Assembly: GCA_023259575.1 (NCBI GenBank)
Contig: JALRHN010000008.1
Location: forward strand, 1 to 24,887
DNA from: Candidatus Kapaibacterium sp.
GTDB taxonomy: Bacteria; Bacteroidota; Ignavibacteria; Kapaibacteriales; UBA961
Direction of reading: 5' to 3'
DNA: 24,887 nt
The notes below the pieces were generated by a model. That model made no database searches. It was not told the DNA's origin and saw nothing but the letters and a program-made list of their open reading frames with translations. Below, one piece after another: positions 15,338 through 23,456 of the stretch. Position 1 is the stretch's first letter, and every line of letters begins with the position of its first letter. The translations under genes were made by a program, and so were the position numbers.

Positions 15338-17896
15338 TCAAAATGATGTTTTAAAACCAAGTGAAAAACGCAAAGATGAATAATTCCAATCTCCATATCC
15401 ATTTTGAAGAACAGAATGAAGTGTATAATTAAAAGATGTTTCTCCAAATAATACAAGATTAGGATGAATTTTTTTCTGAATACCGATTCCTGCATTTGCA
15501 GATAACCATAGCATTTTAACTTGATCTAATCCTGTATTTGAAATTGGTAATTCTCTTGTTCCGGACTGTGAATATGCATAAGACAAAGGAGATTCGATTT
15601 GTCTGAACGATTCAGCAGATTTACTTAAAATAATCGAAGATTGAATATCAATAAATGTATAGAGCAAAGGGTGTAATTGATATTCTATTCCAGTAGAGAA
15701 AGAAATCATTGGTAATGTGGGCTGTAAAACAAATGCTTCCTGAAAGTTTAGATATTGATTGGAAACAGAGTCATACACTCTTTTTAATAATGAATCTCTT
15801 CCTCTTAAAACAATACTGCAGGGTAAATATTCAGCTTTTAATGATACACTTAATGAGGAACCAATATATTTATTAAAACGAAAACCTAAACCTAAAGGAG
15901 ATCCGCTTTCAGCTTCAAATTGTCCAGTAACAGAAATACTGCCAATGGTTTTAACATTATTTAAGGTGTGATATTGGCTTGATGCAATTGCATATGAACC
16001 CCAAAGCCATGTTTCTGTAATCTTAGATAAATCTGGAACTGGTTTTTCTTCTAAAGCACCTAAAAAATTTGTTCCATCATAGTCTAAAGTATAAGTAGAA
16101 ATATTTCCAGCTAAATCTTTTGCCTCGATTTCCATTTTACCTTTCATAAAACCGTTTAATGGTCTAACGAACATAGTATATTGAGGTGTGCCAGGATTGA
16201 TATTAGGTTGATCAATATAATTATTGCCATACATTGCCGCTAACCCAATTGCAGATATAATTCTAATGGATTGCAAGCCTTTATCACTTGATTTATCATC
16301 TCTGATAACAAGATTAATTTTTTTATCTAGATTTCTTCTTTCAAAAGTTGGAGGTAATGAATCTCTTATTTCTTCAATTTCATCAAAACCTTGTCCAATC
16401 ATATTTCCATATGCATCATTTGTGGCAAATCCATATGAATATAATCCAAAAGGTACATCAGCTTTAACTGTGTGGACACCAAATGGAATATCTGTTTGTA
16501 TACATACATATGAACTTAATCCTACAAACTCTGGATAATTTCTTACTGTATCTATGACTCTTCCATTTAATCGTAATGATCCAATTGCAGAACTTGGTAT
16601 TACAATATTTATGAAATGTTTCCAATTGGTAAAACTGGTTTTTGGGGTTGCAAATCGATATTCACGTAAAAATTGTTGTGTAGGACTAACAACCAACATC
16701 ATCGGATCTCCAATAGAATCCCCTCTGATATATGTAGATTTCCCGTCGGTTCTGCTAACTCCGCCTAAATATCCATGAGAAAATTGAGCAACAAGAACAG
16801 GCGAAGATGCTGTTAACATGATATTTCTAGAGCCAGCAGAGGAATTTTCATACATTTGGCCGGCTTGAAGTTCTTTTACTAAAACTGAATTTTCAAATAT
16901 TTTAGTATTATTTGTAGAAGCTATAACTCTATAAGCATAACTTGATCTTTTGGCAAATTTACCGAGAATAAAGTGCATCCCCCATGAATTAACTGGAGGT
17001 ACTTGTTCAACTAAATAATTGCAGAATGGAACTCTCATCGGAATATCTGCGCATTGATGTCCACTAAATACAGCAACTGGTTTCGTAGATTGAACTCTTG
17101 TACCAGATATATCAGGATTAATAACTGAGTCTGTGCCTCTATCTGTTTTTGTATATCCTTGCATATTCGATGCAGCAATCTGATAGACATCGCCTCTATT
17201 CATAATTACAGTAAAAGGAACACCTGCCGGACGATTCCTAGAAGTAATAAATGAAGGTGTTATCTTTACAATTGTGCTGTCTTTTGTAGCAACTATAGCC
17301 ATATGAGGAACTAAATCATTAGATGGCGTTGAATGATAACTCATTGTATAGTATTCTAGTCCAAGAGCTTTACTAGGCAATGCAAGATATGAATCTGTTG
17401 AACTTCCTCTTTCATTAAGGCATGTAACAGATATTGGTGAGTCTGAAGTAATTCTAACAGCATTGGGCTGTAAAGTTCCGTCACCAGTTACTTCCGCAGA
17501 TGAAGGTATTTTTAATCGTCTAACACTACCGCCGATAACCATTGTATCTAATTTATAACGTATACCTACTATTTCAATTCTCACTCTAGTTGTAGTATCA
17601 CTACTTAAAAATAATTCGAAATTTGAAATACTTCTGTCTTCCACGTACATTTCTTGTCCACGTGGATCAGTAAGTTTCATTTTACCAACTCTTTCTAAAG
17701 CATGATGCCAAGAATTTTCCTGAAAACACACCCAAAACTCTGTCCCTTCGGATGTTTTCTTTACAGTGTTTACAGTTTGTGCAGGTAAAATAATGCAAGT
17801 GCTTATCATACAAAAAATATATAGCGCTGTAAGTAAGTACTTGTATTTTAAAGACATTAAGATAAAATGCATAGGTATATTTATGTTCTTTATCAT
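15338..17896 (-). CDS. IgGFc-binding-domain protein with C-terminal outer-membrane beta-barrel
   Basis: An 852-residue predicted outer-membrane protein. An N-terminal signal (hydrophobic around 18-38, cleavage near LPAQ) is followed by a large region (about 50-490) resembling the IgGFc-binding N-terminal domain of bacterial surface proteins: GTEFWVCFQ, VRITSDSPISVTCLNERG, DSYLALPSKALGLEYY, PVAVFSGHQCADIP and VLVAQFSHG. Next comes an Ig-like segment (about 510-610) with IRDDKSSDKGLQSI and AKDLAGN. Residues about 627-852 look like an eight-strand barrel and end in GFKTSF with the terminal Phe expected of a BAM signal. The start at 17896 overlaps the stop of the upstream gene by ATGA; Met9 and Met14 are possible alternative starts. 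Ligand unknown; IgG binding should not be assumed. Confidence 0.8.
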   Translation of the reverse strand: MIKNINIPMHFILMSLKYKYLLTALYIFCMISTCIILPAQTVNTVKKTSEGTEFWVCFQENSWHHALERVGKMKLTDPRGQEMYVEDRSISNFELFLSSDTTTRVRIEIVGIRYKLDTMVIGGSVRRLKIPSSAEVTGDGTLQPNAVRITSDSPISVTCLNERGSSTDSYLALPSKALGLEYYTMSYHSTPSNDLVPHMAIVATKDSTIVKITPSFITSRNRPAGVPFTVIMNRGDVYQIAASNMQGYTKTDRGTDSVINPDISGTRVQSTKPVAVFSGHQCADIPMRVPFCNYLVEQVPPVNSWGMHFILGKFAKRSSYAYRVIASTNNTKIFENSVLVKELQAGQMYENSSAGSRNIMLTASSPVLVAQFSHGYLGGVSRTDGKSTYIRGDSIGDPMMLVVSPTQQFLREYRFATPKTSFTNWKHFINIVIPSSAIGSLRLNGRVIDTVRNYPEFVGLSSYVCIQTDIPFGVHTVKADVPFGLYSYGFATNDAYGNMIGQGFDEIEEIRDSLPPTFERRNLDKKINLVIRDDKSSDKGLQSIRIISAIGLAAMYGNNYIDQPNINPGTPQYTMFVRPLNGFMKGKMEIEAKDLAGNISTYTLDYDGTNFLGALEEKPVPDLSKITETWLWGSYAIASSQYHTLNNVKTIGSISVTGQFEAESGSPLGLGFRFNKYIGSSLSVSLKAEYLPCSIVLRGRDSLLKRVYDSVSNQYLNFQEAFVLQPTLPMISFSTGIEYQLHPLLYTFIDIQSSIILSKSAESFRQIESPLSYAYSQSGTRELPISNTGLDQVKMLWLSANAGIGIQKKIHPNLVLFGETSFNYTLHSVLQNGYGDWNYSSLRFSLGFKTSF

Positions 17897-18657
17897 TTTT
17901 TATGTACCATACTTACATGATACAATCCCCTTGGTGTATGCAAACGCAAAATATATACACCACTAGCAAAATCAGTTGGATTGTCTACAACAAGATTGAA
18001 AATATGTCTGCCCGCTTTTGTAAATGTTGTAGGAAAGACTTTTACAGCTTTTCCATTTGTAGCAAAAAGACTAAATGTGATGTCGCTATCAGTAGTAATA
18101 TAGTAAGGAATTTCTGTAGTATACTGAAAAGGATTTGGACTATTGATTTCTAATCCTTCTTGTCCAGCAGGAATAACAGTAGGCTCTGGAAATCTTAATA
18201 ATCCACCTTTTTGATTTACCGTGACAAATTCATTTTCTATAGAAATTGACAGCACTGCTATTTTTGACGAAACTTCTTTGCCAGCTAACACTTCACATTG
18301 TACAAAACACAGTAATCCAGATGAATCTCTAAGCCCATCATTGCAAGAAATAGAAAATTCATTCATTGATGGATTTGAACTTATCAATGGTTTTACTACA
18401 ACATCAGAACAAGAAATTATCGATTGAGAATTCTTTGTAATACCTTGAAGAAAAAGCCTATTCTTGGGGATTTGAATAATTATTTCGAATGATTTATTTA
18501 ATACATTTTGTGAAAATGTACCATAAATTGGAATCAATATAGAATTACCCTGATACACAGTACTATCAGGTATTTGAATAGAACTTGTTTCTCCAAAAAC
18601 TTGATTGCTGAAGAATAGTAAAAAACTAATGATAAGGAGAAAAAAACTATTGAGCAC
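17893..18657 (-). CDS. Secreted protein with T9SS type A-like sorting domain
   Basis: A 254-residue predicted T9SS cargo. A signal peptide (1-22, ending VFG) is followed by a beta-rich domain (about 25-155: STVYQGNSILIPIYG, SFEIIIQIPKNRLFL, LCFVQCEVLAG) that resembles cohesin-like folds; that likeness is by pattern only. After a Pro-rich linker comes a C-terminal sorting domain (about 169-254) with SPNPFQYTTEIPYYI, LFATNGKAVKVF and SGVYILRL, ending VSMVHKK. These are features of the T9SS C-terminal domain that takes proteins across the outer membrane and to the surface. The start is a GTG at 18657. Its stop overlaps the start of the IgGFc/barrel gene by ATGA, so the two are translated together and probably act together. 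Confidence 0.8.
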   Translation of the reverse strand: MLNSFFLLIISFLLFFSNQVFGETSSIQIPDSTVYQGNSILIPIYGTFSQNVLNKSFEIIIQIPKNRLFLQGITKNSQSIISCSDVVVKPLISSNPSMNEFSISCNDGLRDSSGLLCFVQCEVLAGKEVSSKIAVLSISIENEFVTVNQKGGLLRFPEPTVIPAGQEGLEINSPNPFQYTTEIPYYITTDSDITFSLFATNGKAVKVFPTTFTKAGRHIFNLVVDNPTDFASGVYILRLHTPRGLYHVSMVHKK

Positions 18658-18710
18658 GTAGAGAAACTCTGAAAAATAAATAGAATGTGTATCGCCTAAA
18701 CATGTTGATA

Positions 18711-18718
18711 CAAAGATA
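18711..18718 (-). promoter_or_regulatory. Possible -7 element for the T9SS cargo/IgGFc pair
   Basis: The minus strand reads TATCTTTG, matching TAnnTTTG, about 54 nt before the GTG start. No good -33 TTTG is seen at the proper distance, so support is partial. Confidence 0.3.
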
Positions 18719-18766
18719 CAAATTTTGCTTAAAAAGGACGTCTGAATTACCCTGAATTTGGCATAG

Positions 18767-19780
18767 TTACTTACTAATACAACATATAGTACTCACTAAT
18801 ACAATATCTTCGATTGAACATCCCCTAGACAAATCAAAATATGGTTTGGATAATCCTTGAATAATTGGCCCGATTGCTTTAGCTCCTGCAAGACGTTCTG
18901 TAATTTTATATGCAATATTTCCAGCGTCCAAATCAGGAAAAATAAAAATGTTGGCAGTTCCTTGTAATATAGAATCTTTGATCTTCATTTTTGCAATTGA
19001 AGGTATTATTGCTGCATCAAATTGTAATTCTCCCTCGGCTAAAATGTCTGGATACATATGCGTAAACAATGAATATGCATTCTGAACTTTTTCTATATCT
19101 GGATGTGAAGCGCTTCCTTTTGTAGAAAAAGAAAGAAATGCTACTCTTGGCTGAATTCCCAAAATAGTTTCGATATTTTTTGCTGTAGAATATGCAATAT
19201 CACAGAGTTGTTGACTATTTGGTGATGGTACCACTGCGCCATCAGCATATGTGTATATTGTTCCATCAGGTAAAACCATAATAAAAAAACTACTAATGGT
19301 ATCAATACCTGCCTGTTTCCCAACAGTTTGTAGGCCAGCTTTTATAATATTTGCAGTAGAGGAAATATTACCTGCAACACATCCATCAATCGTTCCTTTT
19401 TTAAGCATGATGCCGGCACTGTATAAAGGATTATCCATTAATAATGAAGCAGCATGTTCATATGTAATACCTTTGGACTTTCTTGATTCATAAAAATCAA
19501 TAATATCTTCTTTATCAATACAATCTTTAGGGTTCAATATTGGAATAGTATCAATAGAAATTGACGATTCTTTGCCCATTTGAAGAATCAGATCAGGATT
19601 TCCAATTAAATATGGTATAGCAATAGAATGTTCAATAAGATATTTACATGCTTTAAAAACTCGAATATCTAATGCATCAGGAAATCCAATTTTTTGAGGG
19701 TTGGCTTGTGCTTTTTTAGTTAAAGAATCAATTATTGCCTGAAATGAGGAATTATTTTCTGAATTAGACATATTTTTCAT
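18767..19780 (-). CDS. pta: Phosphate acetyltransferase
   Basis: Interconverts acetyl-CoA and acetyl phosphate. The 337-residue product is the single-domain form, lacking the N-terminal extension of the roughly 700-residue enterobacterial enzyme. Family blocks are clear: MLKKGTIDGCVAGNISSTAN, TISSFFIMVLPDGTIYTYADG, VAFLSFSTKGSASHPD, LQFDAAIIPSIA, NIFIFPDLDAGNIAYKITER and IGPIIQGLSKPYFDLSRGCS. The first ATG is at 19780; an ATG three codons in is equally possible. The acetate kinase gene normally beside it is absent from the window. The related phosphate butyryltransferase family is a less likely alternative. It is divergent from the envelope operon, with a 9-bp dyad between them. Confidence 0.92.
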   Translation of the reverse strand: MKNMSNSENNSSFQAIIDSLTKKAQANPQKIGFPDALDIRVFKACKYLIEHSIAIPYLIGNPDLILQMGKESSISIDTIPILNPKDCIDKEDIIDFYESRKSKGITYEHAASLLMDNPLYSAGIMLKKGTIDGCVAGNISSTANIIKAGLQTVGKQAGIDTISSFFIMVLPDGTIYTYADGAVVPSPNSQQLCDIAYSTAKNIETILGIQPRVAFLSFSTKGSASHPDIEKVQNAYSLFTHMYPDILAEGELQFDAAIIPSIAKMKIKDSILQGTANIFIFPDLDAGNIAYKITERLAGAKAIGPIIQGLSKPYFDLSRGCSIEDIVLVSTICCISK

Positions 19781-19793
19781 TGATTTAGAATGA

Positions 19794-19820
19794 TTTTAGT
19801 AAGTAGAACAATTACTAAAA
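19794..19820. promoter_or_regulatory. Perfect dyad, possible operator between pta and the envelope operon
   Basis: TTTTAGTAA (19794-19802) and TTACTAAAA (19812-19820) are perfect 9-bp inverted arms with a 9-nt spacer. The centre-to-centre distance of 18 bp, close to two helical turns, suits a dimeric regulator. It lies 14 nt from the pta ATG and upstream of the TATGTTTG box of the divergent operon, so one factor could affect both. A hairpin in the pta leader is the alternative reading. Confidence 0.5.
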
Positions 19821-19833
19821 AAGCAAAAAGAAC

Positions 19834-19841
19834 TATGTTTG
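19834..19841 (+). promoter_or_regulatory. Possible -7 element for the envelope operon
   Basis: TATGTTTG matches TAnnTTTG and lies 30 nt before the chosen ATG at 19872, giving a short leader. No clear -33 TTTG is present 17-23 nt upstream, where the dyad lies instead. A promoter with a missing upstream box next to a dyad would fit regulated rather than constitutive use. Confidence 0.35.
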
Positions 19842-19871
19842 TGTTATTACAAAAATGCAAAAAAGGCATAT

Positions 19872-20651
19872 ATGAATTTTATGAAGTTAATCCTTTCTTG
19901 TTCGGCATTAGTATTATGTGTTTTTTCTATCTTTAAAGATAATGCTAATGCTCAGGGCAGTGCAGGTTCTATGGCAATGTTTCCAAGAATGAATATAGTT
20001 GATATGCCATCAGCAAGAGTTATTCCTGTAGGAAGTTATCGAGCATATGGATTGATTATGCAATCATCTGGGATTGTGTCTTCTTTTACGATTGCACCTG
20101 CAAAAAATATTACATTCGGCATGAGTTACTCAATGATTCCTTTCTTAGGAGAAGGCAATCCAGAAGCTCAGCCAATACCTGCATTTGAAGTAAAAGCATT
20201 ATTGTTCCAAGAAAAGAAAAAACGTCCTGCAATTGCAATTGGATTAAATCTACAGGGTAGGGGACCTTGGACAAATAATCGCTATCAAACATTGTCTCCT
20301 GGAGCATTTATTTCTGTGTCAAAAAATATTAATTGGGAAGCTGGGATTATGAGTCTGCATGGTGGAATTTCTTATGCTATTATGCCTTCGCCTATGAAAG
20401 ATTATCCAGTAGTATATGCTGGAATAGAACAATCTATGTATAAAAATGTAACTTTAAGTGCTGAATATATTGGAACGTGGAATGAAGATCCTGTATTTAT
20501 GAATCAAAATGGATTAATGAATATGGGACTTCGTTATTCTCCCATAAAAGGAATGTCTATTGAAATTCAAGCAAGAGATTTGTTCCAAAGTAGAGCAAAT
20601 GCTAACGGTTTTATGCGTTATGCAGGTATTGAATATATTGGCACATTCTAA
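19872..20651 (+). CDS. Predicted outer-membrane beta-barrel protein
   Basis: A 259-residue protein with a signal peptide (MNFMKLILSCSALVLCVF..., cleavage near NANAQ). The rest alternates hydrophobic and polar residues as in a transmembrane barrel: SYRAYGLIMQSSGIVSSF, ITFGMSYSMIPFLG, PAIAIGLNLQGRGPW, VTLSAEYIGTW, MNMGLRYSPIKGMSIEIQAR. It ends in EYIGTF with a terminal Phe, the usual BAM signal. I do not recognise a specific family; the overall look is a little like YjbH-type porins, but that is loose. The ATG at 19872 is chosen because AAAGG precedes it and it places the signal peptide at the front; 19881 is possible. First gene of the envelope operon. Confidence 0.7.
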   Translation: MNFMKLILSCSALVLCVFSIFKDNANAQGSAGSMAMFPRMNIVDMPSARVIPVGSYRAYGLIMQSSGIVSSFTIAPAKNITFGMSYSMIPFLGEGNPEAQPIPAFEVKALLFQEKKKRPAIAIGLNLQGRGPWTNNRYQTLSPGAFISVSKNINWEAGIMSLHGGISYAIMPSPMKDYPVVYAGIEQSMYKNVTLSAEYIGTWNEDPVFMNQNGLMNMGLRYSPIKGMSIEIQARDLFQSRANANGFMRYAGIEYIGTF

Positions 20652-20653
20652 TT

Positions 20654-21268
20654 ATGAAAAAAGATATTATCATGTTTGATTTAGGTGGTATTCTTTATTC
20701 AATCAAACACAGTTATACACATCAGGCATTAAGAACTTTGCAGAGAAAAGATGCTGAACCAATCATTTTTTCATTAGAGCATGCTGACCCTATTTTTGGA
20801 CTGTACGATTCAGGTCATATAGACACAGAAGAATTCTGTAATCATTTAAGAAATCAACATCATATTATAGCAACAGATCAAGAAATTCATCAAGCATGGA
20901 ATGCAATGCTGATTGGAGTATATGCATATGCCGAAGCATTGGTTTTAGAAGCAAAAAAATATGCACAGATTGCTTTGCTTAGTAATATAAATCACATCCA
21001 TTATTCTGCTATACAAGAAGAATGTTCTTCCTTGTTTTCTTTATTTGACTTTACATTCTTCTCTTATCGTTTAAAGATGAGAAAACCAAATAATGATATA
21101 TTTAAGTATGCCCTAGAAACAGTACAGGCTCAACCACAATCTATATTGTTCCTAGATGATACCCCTGCTAATATTAAAGCAGCTCAGTCACTGGGTATAG
21201 ATACCCGTTTGATTATTCCTGATTCTGAATGGCATATTGATATTATGAAAGAATTTAATACCCATTGA
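20654..21268 (+). CDS. HAD-superfamily hydrolase (class IA, YihX-like)
   Basis: A 204-residue cytoplasmic phosphatase-like protein. Motif I is MFDLGGILY with nucleophile Asp9; the usual second Asp of DxD is Gly11, as in the YihX/epoxide-hydrolase-N-like branch, where the following strand differs. Motif II is LLSNINHIH (Ser110), motif III KMRKPNNDIF (Lys144) and motif IV ILFLDDTPANI (Asp168/Asp169). A helical cap spans about 20-95. Its ATG follows the previous stop by two bases (stop-TT-ATG), and its own stop is followed by the same TT-ATG, so it is tightly embedded in the envelope operon. The substrate is unknown; a sugar phosphate is a guess from relatives. Confidence 0.88.
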   Translation: MKKDIIMFDLGGILYSIKHSYTHQALRTLQRKDAEPIIFSLEHADPIFGLYDSGHIDTEEFCNHLRNQHHIIATDQEIHQAWNAMLIGVYAYAEALVLEAKKYAQIALLSNINHIHYSAIQEECSSLFSLFDFTFFSYRLKMRKPNNDIFKYALETVQAQPQSILFLDDTPANIKAAQSLGIDTRLIIPDSEWHIDIMKEFNTH

Positions 21269-21270
21269 TT

Positions 21271-22071
21271 ATGCGAATCCTCATATTCAGTTTTATATTT
21301 CTATGTTTTTCATATAAAAATATAGAAGCGCAAAACACCTTATTTACGCCTTATATAGCATCTCCTTTAGAAGCGAGAATTGGTTCATTTTATCAGCCTG
21401 CTAAAGATAAAATGAGATTAGATATTGGTAATACAATTGATTTGTCTGTATTTGATAAAGATTCCACCTGGAACTATAGTATTGGTACAGATGCATTTAT
21501 TTTGACAAGGCTTAGAAGCGAAGGTAATTTAAAATTCCCGGTAGAAACTGCAGATTATTTTTTTGGATTTAATTGCGCTGCAAAAGGTATATATGCAGGA
21601 AAACCTGTTGGTTTAAGGCTAAGATTATCGCATATATCAACACATCTAGTTGATGGTGCAGCCGATAAAAACGGAGTATTTGTAGATAAAAAACCTTTTG
21701 TGTTCAGCAGAGAATTTGCTGATATCACTGCATATATGCAGCTGAACTCATTGCGATTATATTCAGGCTTGAGCTGGGTATGGTCTACACAACCAAGAGA
21801 TATAGGAAGATTTATCCCACAATTAGGTTTTGATATGTCATTCCCACTCTTAAAAGGAATTGACTGTCAAGCTGGGTATGATATGCGAATAAGCACTGTT
21901 CAATCTGTTACATTGCCAACTCATTCTATAAGAGCTGGAATTGCATATATCAATGAACAAAAAAAGGGAACATGGATTGGTATAGTAAGTTCTTTTGGAA
22001 GGAATATTCATGGAATGTATTTTACCGATCAAGATGCATATATCGGATTCGGATTTAACGTTTTATATTAA
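21271..22071 (+). CDS. Predicted outer-membrane protein, DUF1207-like
   Basis: A 266-residue exported protein. The signal peptide is MRILIFSFIFLCFSYKNIEAQ. The mature protein starts FTPYIASPLEARIGSF, continues with DIGNTIDLSVF, GTDAFILTRL, VGLRLRLSHISTHLVDG and ends YIGFGFNVLY with an aromatic terminus, all as in a beta-barrel. The P-x-E-R start and the RLSHISTHL block recall DUF1207 outer-membrane proteins; that assignment is from memory of pattern. The ATG at 21271 is preferred over a TTG six bases upstream because it begins the signal peptide and follows the stop-TT-ATG spacing of its neighbours. Function unknown. Confidence 0.7.
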   Translation: MRILIFSFIFLCFSYKNIEAQNTLFTPYIASPLEARIGSFYQPAKDKMRLDIGNTIDLSVFDKDSTWNYSIGTDAFILTRLRSEGNLKFPVETADYFFGFNCAAKGIYAGKPVGLRLRLSHISTHLVDGAADKNGVFVDKKPFVFSREFADITAYMQLNSLRLYSGLSWVWSTQPRDIGRFIPQLGFDMSFPLLKGIDCQAGYDMRISTVQSVTLPTHSIRAGIAYINEQKKGTWIGIVSSFGRNIHGMYFTDQDAYIGFGFNVLY

Positions 22072-22073
22072 TT

Positions 22074-23456
22074 ATGCACATTTTCAAAAAAAATATTTAT
22101 TCTCTTTTTTTGATTTCATGTGCATTTTTATACGTATGCATCCCTCATTTTTTATGTGCTCAAGATGATACTCCATCTTCATTGTCTGATTCATTAGCCA
22201 GTACTCTACAACCACAATTAAGGTTTATGAGAGTTTTTGGTGCTCAAGATGAAACTGCCCCACCTGTAGTTTTATGTTCACGTCCTGGTTTGGATAGTAA
22301 AGTTAATGTGTCTTATGCATATAAGTTCATTACCATTCAATTTGATGTGCAATCCAAAATACCACCTCAAATGTTTGTGATTTTTAAACATTGTAATGCT
22401 GATTGGTCTGAAGACAATAATTCTTTTTTGAATGATCCAGCCTTATTAAGAACAAGTTCTATTGATTGGATGATGGCACCTCCAGCTTCTATATGGTATA
22501 ATTATCGTGGAACTTTACAAGTACCTAATGAGCAAGTAAAGTTTAATTATGCAGGTAATTGGAAAGCCGAATGTTATTTATTTGATGATCCAGATAAGCC
22601 ATTTGCTATTGCAAAATTTTTTGTTGTAGACCCAAAAGCAGAAACAATTCTTAGGGTATTTGGCGATTTTTATTCTCCACAAGAATCAATTTTTACATCC
22701 GGTGCTTATACATTAGAAGCCACTACAAGAACCATAAACTCTATGCCTGATGGACAGTTAAATACCGCTGTATTCTATAGAATGAATAGATATCAAGAAC
22801 CCTTTATTGTATCTGAGAATTCATCATATGAAGAATTCTCCGCTAGAAGATATTCTTATGAAATGCCAACTATGATTTCTGGTTTTGGTTCTATAGGACG
22901 TAGATTCAGAATTGAAAAAATACCGGCTGAAAATGAATATCGAGTTCTTGATTTAACTGATTTTTCTCTATATCCACGTACAAATTCTCCTTTAAGAATG
23001 TGGAGGCCAGATCTATGGCGAAATGGATCATTTTCTGAATTATCAGACGGTGGCGCAATGATTACACGCTATTTATCATCTGGTGATATGGATTATGTGA
23101 ATATTGAGTTCTTGCTTAATCCTCAAAACCGTCTTGCCAAACACGAGGTTTTTATTAGTGGGTCCTTTAATAATTTTCAACCAGATGCTTCTTGGATGAT
23201 GTATTATGATGAAAATGTTCAATTGTATCGTTTAAGACAGTGGATACCCAGGGGAAGGCATTCATATCAATATTCTACAGGCACTATACATGCTGATACC
23301 AGGTTAGCAGAACAATTAACAACCGAAGAGTTTGAGGGGAATACTGCCAGGGCTGCTCATAATTTTATTGTCCTTATATATTATAGAGAATTTGGTTTCG
23401 GCGGATATGATTCTATTATTGGGATTGGCGGAGGTAATGTAAATGGATCGTGGTAG
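22074..23456 (+). CDS. T9SS plug protein (DUF5103)
   Basis: Related to the plug protein that seals the inactive SprA translocon of the type IX secretion system on its periplasmic side. The 460-residue product has a signal peptide (about 1-29, ending FLCAQ). The first domain (about 48-190) has QLRFMRVFGAQDE-like entry, YKFITIQFDV, MFVIFKHCNADWSEDN and IWYNYRGTLQVPN, all typical of DUF5103. A second domain spans about 190-335. An E-set/CBM48-like region (about 350-415) carries KHEVFISGSFNNFQPDASW and RGRHSYQYS. It starts two bases after the preceding stop and overlaps waaA by 14 nt. sprA itself and other T9SS genes are not in the window. Confidence 0.9.
   Translation: MHIFKKNIYSLFLISCAFLYVCIPHFLCAQDDTPSSLSDSLASTLQPQLRFMRVFGAQDETAPPVVLCSRPGLDSKVNVSYAYKFITIQFDVQSKIPPQMFVIFKHCNADWSEDNNSFLNDPALLRTSSIDWMMAPPASIWYNYRGTLQVPNEQVKFNYAGNWKAECYLFDDPDKPFAIAKFFVVDPKAETILRVFGDFYSPQESIFTSGAYTLEATTRTINSMPDGQLNTAVFYRMNRYQEPFIVSENSSYEEFSARRYSYEMPTMISGFGSIGRRFRIEKIPAENEYRVLDLTDFSLYPRTNSPLRMWRPDLWRNGSFSELSDGGAMITRYLSSGDMDYVNIEFLLNPQNRLAKHEVFISGSFNNFQPDASWMMYYDENVQLYRLRQWIPRGRHSYQYSTGTIHADTRLAEQLTTEEFEGNTARAAHNFIVLIYYREFGFGGYDSIIGIGGGNVNGSW

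Noticed and set aside
18742..18758. Direct repeat CTGAATT with 10-bp period between pta and the T9SS cargo gene.
   Set aside because: Only 7 bp twice in AT-rich DNA; it is too short to call a regulatory site without conservation data.
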